The notes under the pieces were generated by a model. It was not told the DNA's origin, did no database searches, and saw only the letters and a program-made list of their open reading frames with translations. This document shows, in pieces, positions 1-4,628 of a DNA stretch of 6,959 nt. The stretch comes from an uncultured Lachnospiraceae bacterium (GTDB lineage: Bacteria; Bacillota; Clostridia; Lachnospirales; Lachnospiraceae). Location: the NCBI GenBank assembly GCA_947177465.1, contig CAMWUP010000107.1, positions 1-6,959 of the forward strand, read 5' to 3'. Position 1 is the first letter of the stretch; every line of letters begins with the position of its first letter. The translations under genes and the position numbers were made by a program.

Positions 1-38
1 AATATGCCATATTCGGGACTGATATTATATTTTTTCAT
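1..38 (-). CDS. Start of a minus-strand gene, partial (runs off the left edge)
   Basis: On the minus strand an ATG at 38-36 opens a frame reading MKKYNISPEYGI before the window ends. It is preceded at good spacing by a Shine-Dalgarno-like AAGGAAGGTG (minus strand, about 56-47). Its ATG overlaps the TGA (37-35) of an upstream minus-strand reading frame, the ATGA arrangement typical of translationally coupled genes. Twelve residues are too few to assign a family, so no function is given. The start call rests on the ribosome binding site, the start overlap and the divergent promoter upstream at about 247-236. Confidence 0.55.
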   Translation of the reverse strand, partial: MKKYNISPEYGI

Positions 39-177
39 TTTGGGTTCACCTTCCTTGCCACAAAGTATTGTGCATATCCGGCTTCATCAAGCTTATTGAT
101 TCTGTCTGCCAATCATTCACTCATGCCGTCCGACGCTATCTCGTGGATAATCGTGAATCATACTCGCCCCTGCACAT
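35..177 (-). pseudogene. Decayed small minus-strand reading frame upstream of the edge gene
   Basis: The minus strand between 112 and 35 is open without an ATG and reads LADRINKLDEAGYAQYFVAR then KVNPK before TGA (37-35). This composition looks like real protein rather than a shadow. Upstream in the same frame is FTIIHEIASDGMSE (157-116), followed by a TGA at 115-113 and preceded by another TGA at 160-158. A plausible start, ATG at 177-175 with CCGGAGG just ahead, lies in a different frame and reaches only MCRGEY before it would need to shift. The simplest reading is one small gene of about 45 residues carrying a frameshift near 160 and a nonsense codon at 115-113. I do not recognise the family. 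Alternatively these are several very short leader ORFs, because the minus strand also has the tiny frames MIHDYPRDSVGRHE and MIGRQNQ. Confidence 0.35.
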
Positions 178-235
178 GGTGCCTCCGGCAGATGGCTACT
201 CCGCTTCGCTCCGAGCCGGTATAAGGTCTATCGAC

Positions 236-247
236 ATTATACCATAT
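236..247 (-). promoter_or_regulatory. Candidate extended -10 promoter for the minus-strand gene
   Basis: Read on the minus strand, 247-236 is ATATGGTATAAT. It contains a consensus TATAAT (241-236) with the TGn extension (TGG, 244-242). No convincing -35 is seen at 17 bp (TTCTAT); a TTGTTT lies 21 bp away. Transcription would start near 229 and run leftward into the decayed frame and the edge gene. The identical 12-mer occurs on the plus strand at 317-328, facing the other way. Confidence 0.5.
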
Positions 248-316
248 TGAAAATATAAATAGAAACAATAAGTTAGAGCAAATTTGTGCCATTCAGAAAT
301 AGCTAAAATGACTCTC

Positions 317-335
317 ATATGGTATAATTATACCA
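317..335 (+). promoter_or_regulatory. Candidate extended -10 promoter of the ogt cluster, embedded in a palindrome
   Basis: ATATGGTATAAT at 317-328 contains a perfect TATAAT (323-328) preceded by TGG, an extended -10 that can work without a good -35, and none is visible near 300-305. The -10 lies inside a perfect 16-bp palindrome, TGGTATAATTATACCA (320-335). The same site therefore also offers TATAAT on the minus strand and could be an operator. A start near 335 would give a leader of about 49 nt before the ogt ATG at 384. The promoter call is supported by motif quality and position; the operator idea is inference. Confidence 0.55.
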
Positions 336-383
336 CGCTTTGCGCCTATGACTCTAAACCATGAAAGGAAAGGTTGAATCAAA

Positions 384-860
384 ATGGAGAATCGTTACGT
401 TTTTCAAAGTTCCATTGGCATGTTGAAAATTTGTGAGGAAAACGGCAGCCTGACAAGGCTCTGCCTGCAGCAGGAGGACATGGGCGGTGTGCCGACGCAG
501 AATTTTGAAAAACATTCCGATTTATTGTATGAGGCATACACGCAGCTCAATGAATATTTTGCGGGGAAGCGAATGAAATTTGACTTGCCGTTAAAGGCGA
601 AAGGGACAGCATTTCAGCAGCGTGTATGGCAGGAACTGCTGAAAATACCATACGGCGAAACAAGGAGCTATGAGGACATTGCCGTCGGTATTGGAAATCG
701 AAGGGCCGTTCGCGCAGTGGGACAGGCGAACGGCAGGAATCCGATTATGATTATAGTGCCTTGCCACAGGGTGATTCATAAAAGTGGAAGTATTGACGGA
801 TTTGCCTGCGGCACAGAGATAAAAAGGTTTCTCTTGGATTTGGAAAAAGGAAAGGGCTGA
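384..860 (+). CDS. ogt: Methylated-DNA--protein-cysteine S-methyltransferase (O6-alkylguanine-DNA alkyltransferase)
   Basis: This 158-residue cytoplasmic suicide repair protein transfers the alkyl group from O6-alkylguanine (and O4-alkylthymine) to its own cysteine. The catalytic motif PCHRV is at residues 126-130, with Cys127 as acceptor. It is preceded by the helix-turn-helix recognition segment RAVRAVGQANGRNP (about 107-120), whose Arg is the finger residue in the family, and followed by the usual C-terminal helix GTEIKRFLLDLE. The N-terminal part (1-70) is the poorly conserved RNase H-like domain. Length is normal for a stand-alone Ogt, with no Ada regulatory domain. The ATG at 384 has GGAAAGG about 10 nt upstream. 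It is the first gene of the plus-strand cluster, behind the extended -10 at 323-328. The family is certain; whether it is induced by alkylation cannot be read from the sequence. Confidence 0.96.
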   Translation: MENRYVFQSSIGMLKICEENGSLTRLCLQQEDMGGVPTQNFEKHSDLLYEAYTQLNEYFAGKRMKFDLPLKAKGTAFQQRVWQELLKIPYGETRSYEDIAVGIGNRRAVRAVGQANGRNPIMIIVPCHRVIHKSGSIDGFACGTEIKRFLLDLEKGKG

Positions 861-899
861 TTGGCATGAGAAAAGTAATATGAGCGGGAGATAAAACGG

Positions 900-1262
900 A
901 TGAAATTGAAAAATATATTGATTGTTGTGAGGGACATTGAAAAAGCAAGGAAGTTTTATCATGACTTGTTTGGTCTTGATGTGGTACTGGACAATGATGG
1001 CAATATGATTTTAACGGAAGGTCTTGTGCTTCAGGACGAAAAAATCTGGAAGGGTTTTCTCGAAAAAGAGGTTGTTCCAAGGAGCAATTCCTGTGAACTG
1101 TATTTTGAAGAACGCGATATAGAAGCGTTTGTTCAAAAACTGGAAAAGTTGTACCCTTCGATTCAGTATGTCAACAGGCTTATGACTCATAGCTGGGGAC
1201 AGAAGTTGGTTCGTTTTTATGATTTGGATGGCAATCTAATTGAGGTGGGAACGCCAATGTAA
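900..1262 (+). CDS. VOC-fold (glyoxalase/bleomycin resistance/dioxygenase superfamily) protein
   Basis: A 120-residue protein with the paired beta-alpha-beta-beta-beta arrangement of the vicinal oxygen chelate superfamily. An N-terminal strand plus helix (NILIVVRDIEKARKFYHDLFGL, residues 5-26) carries the typical 'D..KA..FY...FG' signature. The second module (residues 65-118) ends in FYDLDGNLIEVG, with Glu115 in the usual C-terminal metal-ligand position. His97 and Glu67 or Glu70 are further possible ligands. The usual first-strand His/Gln ligand position appears to be Asn5, so metal binding or glyoxalase activity is doubtful. Substrate is unknown; family members range from glutathione or bacillithiol transferases to antibiotic-binding proteins. 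The ATG at 900 has GGGAG (886-890) at good spacing and lies 39 nt after ogt, consistent with one transcript. Confidence 0.88.
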   Translation: MKLKNILIVVRDIEKARKFYHDLFGLDVVLDNDGNMILTEGLVLQDEKIWKGFLEKEVVPRSNSCELYFEERDIEAFVQKLEKLYPSIQYVNRLMTHSWGQKLVRFYDLDGNLIEVGTPM

Positions 1263-1288
1263 TGTGCTTGGAGGTTAAATGAGTCAAA

Positions 1289-1720
1289 ATGAAAAATCTA
1301 AATTCAGAAGCAGAAAAGCTTATCATAGAACGTTTTGGCAAAGACAGCGTTATTGCGCTGGCAACCATGGAAAATGGAATGCCGCATGTCCGCTATGTGA
1401 ACGGGTATTATGAAGACGGAGCATTTTACATCATTACCCATGCGCTTTCCGCAAAAATGCAGCAGATAGAGAAAAATCCGAATGTGGCGATAGCAGGCGA
1501 GTGGTTTACGGCACATGGAACGGGCAGCAGTCTTGGATATTTTGGCAAGGCGGAAAATGCTGCAATGGCAGAGAAATTAAGAGACGTGTTTGCGGAATGG
1601 ATTGACAACGGGCACACGGATTTTAACGATACCAATACCTGTATTCTCTGCATTACGCTGACAGACGGGGTTCTGCTCTCGCATGGAACAAGGTATAATT
1701 TTGATTTCAGGTCTTCATAG
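1289..1720 (+). CDS. Pyridoxamine 5'-phosphate oxidase-like split-barrel flavoprotein
   Basis: A 143-residue protein of the PNPOx-like FMN-binding split-barrel family. The N-terminal segment KDSVIALATMENGMPHVRYV (residues 18-37) is the typical first beta-hairpin of these barrels. It is followed by GAFYIITHALSAKMQQIEKN (44-63), where the Lys before the 'QQIEKNP' turn usually contacts the flavin phosphate, and by the strand NVAIAGEWFTAHGTG. It lacks the C-terminal dimerisation motif of true PdxH, so it is better called a general pyridoxamine 5'-phosphate oxidase-related protein (FMN, F420 or heme ligand unknown). The start is slightly unusual: GGAGG (1270-1274) is 14 nt from this ATG. A nearer ATG at 1279 is out of frame and gives an unrelated short peptide. 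An in-frame TGA at 1280-1282 rules out a longer version. It ends in TAG, so TAG is a working stop in this genome. Confidence 0.88.
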   Translation: MKNLNSEAEKLIIERFGKDSVIALATMENGMPHVRYVNGYYEDGAFYIITHALSAKMQQIEKNPNVAIAGEWFTAHGTGSSLGYFGKAENAAMAEKLRDVFAEWIDNGHTDFNDTNTCILCITLTDGVLLSHGTRYNFDFRSS

Positions 1721-1823
1721 CAAGGAGATGGTTTTGCAGGAGAATATTATGTATCGCTATATCTGCATAAAAACAGATTGTTTTATAAATACATGGGATA
1801 CTATAACACAAAGGAGCGAACAA

Positions 1824-2393
1824 ATGATTTTATATCATGGAAGTCCCGTGGGAGGGCTGACGGAGCTAAAGCCCTTTTTATCGGAACACGGCAGACCTTA
1901 CCTGTACTTTGCAGACAATCCGCTGGTGGCGCTGCTGTATGCAGCCAAGCCGGTGCCAAAGCCTTTTAGTTTCTATCCCTACGGTTTTGCGAAGGATGGA
2001 GCGGTGGTTTATTCTGAATACTATGAAAATGCGTTTGCAGATATATACAAAGGGAAGCAGGGATATCTGTATGCGTGCCGCGACGTGCAGGGCACGGAGC
2101 AGCCGACACAGATAAACTGCGCCTACACCTGCATAGAGCCGGTGAAGGTGGATACGGTATCTGCAATTCCCGATTTGTACGCATTTTTTAAGGAGCAGGA
2201 AAAAGAGGGACGTTTTCGCGTAAAGTCCCGTCAGGAAGTTTCTGCAAAGGAAATGGGGATGGCTGTGTCCGCGTTAAGGGAGGATATGCTGCAATATAAT
2301 CTGAAAGAGCAGCCGAAGCACGCTATGAGCATTTTCCTGCAGAGTCATTTTTCGGAAGTATGGGAGGAAACAGATTGCATATTGAACTTGTGA
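1824..2393 (+). CDS. Conserved-looking protein of unknown function with an ADP-ribosyltransferase-like N-terminal motif
   Basis: I do not recognise a named family. The ATG at 1824 is chosen over an in-frame start further upstream (1683 or 1749) because AAGGAG (1811-1816) sits 7 nt ahead and the protein then begins MILYHGSP, at its first strand. Total length is 189 residues. Visible features are LYHGSP (3-8), then PYLYFADNPLVALLYAA (25-41), then a segment rich in Tyr, Gly and acidic residues (58-86, including GYLYACRD). A first-strand YHG[ST] followed by Y(F/L)x(T/A)(D/S)N...AxxYA resembles the His and Tyr motifs of the H-Y-E class of ADP-ribosyltransferase-fold proteins; no catalytic Glu can be assigned confidently. 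No signal peptide or membrane segment. The 3' end overlaps the likely TTG start of the acetyltransferase gene, suggesting coupled expression. The gene itself is confident, the fold is tentative. Confidence 0.82.
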   Translation: MILYHGSPVGGLTELKPFLSEHGRPYLYFADNPLVALLYAAKPVPKPFSFYPYGFAKDGAVVYSEYYENAFADIYKGKQGYLYACRDVQGTEQPTQINCAYTCIEPVKVDTVSAIPDLYAFFKEQEKEGRFRVKSRQEVSAKEMGMAVSALREDMLQYNLKEQPKHAMSIFLQSHFSEVWEETDCILNL

Positions 2394-2899
2394 GATTAAC
2401 CGATGAATATAAGGAACAGCTATTTGAAATGCTGACAGAATAGAAGAATGATATCGTGGTAAATCACACGAATATGTCTCCATGGAAAATATGGGCAAAT
2501 GATTTTCGGGATTTTGAGGCTTATGTAAAAAATCTGGATACAAAGGAAGAAAACGAAAATGGCTGGGTTCCTGATACAACGCTGTTTTGCCTTGATAAGG
2601 ACAGAAATATTTTTGTAGGAGCCGTCAACATTCGCCACTATTTAAATGATGCATTATTAAAAAGCGGCGGTCATATAGGCGATGGCATCAGACCCAGTGA
2701 AAGAAGAAAGGGCTATGCGACGGCAATGCTTGCCCTGGCGTTGGAGGAGTGTAAGAAACTTGGTATTGACAAGGTTCTGGTGTGCTGCGACAAAGATAAC
2801 ATTGGTTCGGCAAAATCTATTCTTCGCAATGGCGGAGTATTGGAGAATGAGGTGAAAGAGGAGGGGCATATCGAGCAGCGTTATTGGATTACGTTATAA
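2375..2899 (+). pseudogene. GNAT family N-acetyltransferase, interrupted by an in-frame amber codon
   Basis: The natural reading frame appears to start at TTG 2375, with GGGAGG (2362-2367) 7 nt upstream, and overlaps the end of the preceding gene by 19 nt. It reads LHIELVRLTDEYKEQLFEML then TE and hits TAG at 2441-2443 (codon 23), then continues in the same frame as KNDIVVNHTNMSPW to the stop at 2897-2899. A Trp codon (TGG) mutated to TAG would explain this exactly. The downstream part contains the GNAT core: beta strand NIFVGAVNIRHYL, then IRPSERRKGYATAMLALALE, whose RRKGYA is the acetyl-CoA pyrophosphate-binding R/Q-x-x-G-x-A motif, then a C-terminal GSAKSILRNGGVLE. Restart at GTG 2456 would give 147 residues lacking the first strand, and the site has only a weak AGAAG upstream. 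The substrate is unknown. Truncated expression, readthrough or a sequencing error remain possible. Confidence 0.85.
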
Positions 2900-2948
2900 C
2901 GCAAAAATTTTATATTTATGAAACCATATGCAACCGGACCGTCATAAA

Positions 2949-3028
2949 ATCCTACTTATAGGATGAAAGGTATTTCCGGAGTACCTTTAATGAGAGTACG
3001 AATTTGTGCCTGCGGACCTGCAGGACAC
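2949..3028 (+). promoter_or_regulatory. Structured leader upstream of the ECF sigma gene: three successive inverted repeats
   Basis: Three inverted repeats follow one another: ATCCTA-CTTA-TAGGAT (2949-2964), AAAGGTA-N9-TACCTTT (2966-2988), and GTG-CCTGC-N6-GCAGG-A-CAC (3006-3028, one bulged base). The last ends 2 nt before the Shine-Dalgarno AAAGGAAG (3031-3038). None is followed by a T-run, so none is an evident terminator. They may be operator half-sites or RNA hairpins controlling translation of the sigma operon. I see no clear promoter in 2900-2948. Confidence 0.4.
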
Positions 3029-3042
3029 GGAAAGGAAGCAAT

Positions 3043-3603
3043 ATGATGGACGACAAGGAAATTATAGCAATGTACTGGCAGAGGAATGAAGCCGCGATAC
3101 GGGAAACCGATGTAAAATACGGAAAGCTGTGCAGCTATGTGGCAAAGCATATTCTTCTCAGTCTGGAGGACTGTGAGGAATGTGTCAATGACACGTATCT
3201 GGCGTGCTGGAATGTGATTCCGCCGAAGCAGCCGGATAAGTTTTCCGCGTTTGTCAGCCGGATTACAAGGAATCTGGCGTTGAACCGGTTTGACTATCTG
3301 ACTGCGGAAAAGCGAAACCCAAAGGCAGTGTGCTCGCTGGAAGAGCTGGAGGAGTGCGTCTCAGGCGCAGATTCGGCCGAGTCTGAACTGATGGAAAAAG
3401 AGATTGAAAGAACCGTCAGTGACTTTTTGTGGAAACAGGAGGAAGAAAAGCGCAATATTTTTATACGCCGTTACTGGTATTTTGATTCGATAGAGGAAAT
3501 CAGCAGGCAGACGGGATTTCCGACAGGCAAAATTAAATCCGTCCTGTTTCGTATGCGTGGAAAACTGAGAGCACATTTGGAAAAGGAGGGTATTGCAGTA
3601 TGA
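3043..3603 (+). CDS. ECF-type RNA polymerase sigma-70 factor
   Basis: This 186-residue cytoplasmic initiation factor would direct RNA polymerase to a small regulon, usually including its own operon. Region 2 spans about residues 18-88: AIRETDVKYGKLCSYVAKHI, then DCEECVNDTYLACWNVIPP, with SAFVSRITRNLALNRFDYL forming the -10 recognition and core-binding helices. A variable acidic linker (95-118) follows. Region 4 (about 120-180) contains a helix-turn-helix, SIEEISRQTGFPTGKIKSVL then FRMRGKLRAHL, for -35 recognition. Length is standard. ATG 3043 is chosen over TTG 3004 because AAAGGAAG precedes it and the extra residues look non-conserved; ATG 3046 would give one residue less. Its stop overlaps the next gene's start (ATGA, 3600-3603), the usual layout of a sigma factor and its membrane regulator. 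The inducing signal is unknown. Confidence 0.93.
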   Translation: MMDDKEIIAMYWQRNEAAIRETDVKYGKLCSYVAKHILLSLEDCEECVNDTYLACWNVIPPKQPDKFSAFVSRITRNLALNRFDYLTAEKRNPKAVCSLEELEECVSGADSAESELMEKEIERTVSDFLWKQEEEKRNIFIRRYWYFDSIEEISRQTGFPTGKIKSVLFRMRGKLRAHLEKEGIAV

Positions 3604-4211
3604 ATAGCAGAAAACTGGCTGACAGAATCGGAAATATTGACGAACGCCTTGTGCAGCAGGCACAGAATCTCCCAAACTATGGGGCGAGGCGCAGGAACAG
3701 GGTAATAAAAAGGCTTATAATGTGCGCCGCTGCGCTTGTACTGATGGTGTGCAGCTTTGCAGCAGGAACGGCTGTGTCTGCAAAGGAAAACATAGCGGAA
3801 TCGACTCAGGAGGTGGTTTTTCTGGAGGAAATCGGCTTGACACTTATCCTGCCTGAGGCGTGGAAGGACAATTATGCGGTAGAAGTTGGTGAGATGGAGG
3901 GCGGGTATTTATATACCTTTTATGACAATACCATTCACGGACAGGACGGCGAATGGTCTGATATGGGGATTCTCTTCTGGATTGGGGCGTACGGTGACAG
4001 AGCGATGACGGCAGAGGAACTGGAACAGGCGAATGTGTTCGACGGCGCGATTCCCTATCGGTATCTGTTCTCTAACAAGAATACCAATTATATCCTGATT
4101 GACGTTACGGATGTGCAGTGGGACCCCTCCGACCCTGAAATGGAGCAGCATTATTTTATGCTGACAGAGAGTATTTCTGAAATCCGCTTTATACTGGACA
4201 ATGTGCTATAA
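3600..4211 (+). CDS. Single-pass membrane protein, probable anti-sigma partner of the upstream ECF factor
   Basis: This 203-residue protein has a soluble basic N-terminus (1-37, ADRIGNIDERLVQQAQNL then GARRRNRVIKR), one hydrophobic transmembrane helix (about 39-60, LIMCAAALVLMVCSFAAGTA) and an extracytoplasmic domain (61-203) rich in aromatic and acidic residues. The positive residues before the helix predict an N-in orientation. That topology, with a cytosolic sigma-binding arm and an external sensor, together with the ATGA overlap with the sigma gene, argues for an anti-sigma factor. I see no zinc-binding H-x3-C-x2-C motif, so it is not a classical ZAS-type anti-sigma. No lipobox or cleavable signal motif is obvious, though the segment could also be read as an uncleaved signal anchor. 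The external domain is not recognised. The membrane topology is confident, the anti-sigma role is inferred from context. Confidence 0.85.
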   Translation: MNSRKLADRIGNIDERLVQQAQNLPNYGARRRNRVIKRLIMCAAALVLMVCSFAAGTAVSAKENIAESTQEVVFLEEIGLTLILPEAWKDNYAVEVGEMEGGYLYTFYDNTIHGQDGEWSDMGILFWIGAYGDRAMTAEELEQANVFDGAIPYRYLFSNKNTNYILIDVTDVQWDPSDPEMEQHYFMLTESISEIRFILDNVL

Positions 4212-4228
4212 AATAAAAATAGAAAAAT

Positions 4229-4257
4229 TGTAACGAACAGAGCCTCCTTGGAACTAA
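4229..4257 (+). promoter_or_regulatory. Possible ECF-type promoter ahead of the sigma pseudogene
   Basis: TGTAAC (4229-4234) resembles the AAC-type -35 element of ECF promoters. It is followed 17 bp later by AACTAA (4252-4257), a poor match to the CGTC/CGTA-type -10. ECF genes are commonly autoregulated through such sites. The -10 is degenerate, fitting decay of the downstream gene, but the match may be chance. Confidence 0.3.
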
Positions 4258-4273
4258 CCTGATAGAAAGGAGG
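4243..4273 (+). promoter_or_regulatory. Shine-Dalgarno sequestering stem ahead of the sigma pseudogene
   Basis: CCTCCTT (4243-4249) is the exact reverse complement of AAGGAGG (4267-4273), the ribosome binding site of the ATG at 4280, with a 17-nt loop between them. If both arms are transcribed, the RNA can mask the ribosome binding site. No known riboswitch or RNA-thermometer class was recognised. Confidence 0.45.
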
Positions 4274-4279
4274 ATAGTC

Positions 4280-4589
4280 ATGGAGTCACTTGATAAAATA
4301 TATCAAAAGTATTCCCAGAAGGTGTATCTGTTTCTGCTTGGAAAACGGGAAATGAAAATCTTGCGGAAGAACTGACGCAGGAAACTTTTTTCAGGCAGTG
4401 CAGAGCATCCGGCATTTTCGTGGACAGAGCAGCATCCTGACGTGGCTTTGCGGAATCGCGCAGAACCTGTGGCTGAAATATCTGCGGGATAACAAGAAGC
4501 AGGAAGCCGTTTGGATTGCAGAGGACGACGTGTGTACACGCGCGGCGGAAAGTATCAAAAAGGTAATCAGAAGGAAAAAGCACAAATAG
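4280..4589 (+). pseudogene. Second ECF sigma factor gene, frameshifted twice and lacking region 4
   Basis: ATG 4280 has a near-perfect AAAGGAGG. It reads MESLDKIYQKYSQKVYLFLL, the N-terminal start of region 2 of an ECF sigma factor. The similarity then moves to a second frame at about 4342 (KTGNENLAEELTQETFF) and to a third at about 4392 (QAVQSIRHFRG, then LTWLCGIAQNLWLKYLRDNK). Each shift is explained by one missing base, the first near 4340-4341 and the second in the T6 run at 4386-4391 (seven Ts would restore the frame). Without shifts, translation ends at TGA after about 31 codons. The third frame ends at TAG 4587-4589 with a short basic tail, RAAESIKKVIRRKKHK, instead of the expected helix-turn-helix region 4. 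An internal deletion therefore probably fused the 5' part to the end of another gene, possibly the former anti-sigma gene. This sigma factor is not closely related to the one at 3043. Confidence 0.85.
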
Positions 4590-4628
4590 GACATTGACTG
4601 CCAGAGACGTCAAAAGGGAGGGATTTCC

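Larger units (their letters stand above)
39..383. other. Divergent intergenic region, about 345 bp, without an intact gene
   Basis: This stretch holds the decayed minus-strand frame (177-35), the two divergent TGGTATAAT promoter motifs, and an AT-rich spacer (248-316) with nothing recognisable. A plus-strand 60-codon frame at 68-250 lies opposite the minus-strand coding-like sequence and has no ribosome binding site, so I do not call it. Just before ogt, a tiny in-frame ATG...TGA (MTLNHERKG, about 347-376) ends inside the ogt ribosome binding site region. It could be a leader peptide, but nothing else supports that. Confidence 0.5.

Noticed and set aside
68..250. A 60-codon plus-strand frame in the left intergenic region
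   Set aside because: It has no ribosome binding site, a composition unlike its neighbours, and protein-like sequence on the opposite strand over the same bases.
1778..1807. A possible promoter TTGTTT-N18-TATAAC
   Set aside because: Transcription would start at about 1814, inside the AAGGAG of the 1824 gene, destroying its ribosome binding site. Probably a chance AT-rich match.
1683..1823. An N-terminal extension of 47 residues to the 1824 gene
   Set aside because: The upstream start overlaps the end of the PNPOx-like gene. The best ribosome binding site is at 1811-1816, and MILYHGSP forms a natural first strand.
2441..2443. TAG as a recoded sense codon (for example pyrrolysine)
   Set aside because: TAG terminates the PNPOx-like gene at 1718-1720. 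A TGG to TAG point mutation is simpler, and nothing like a recoding element is seen after it.
4594..4622. TTGACT (4594-4599) as the -35 of a promoter for the response regulator
   Set aside because: At 16-18 bp downstream the sequence is GGAGGGATT, with no -10-like element.
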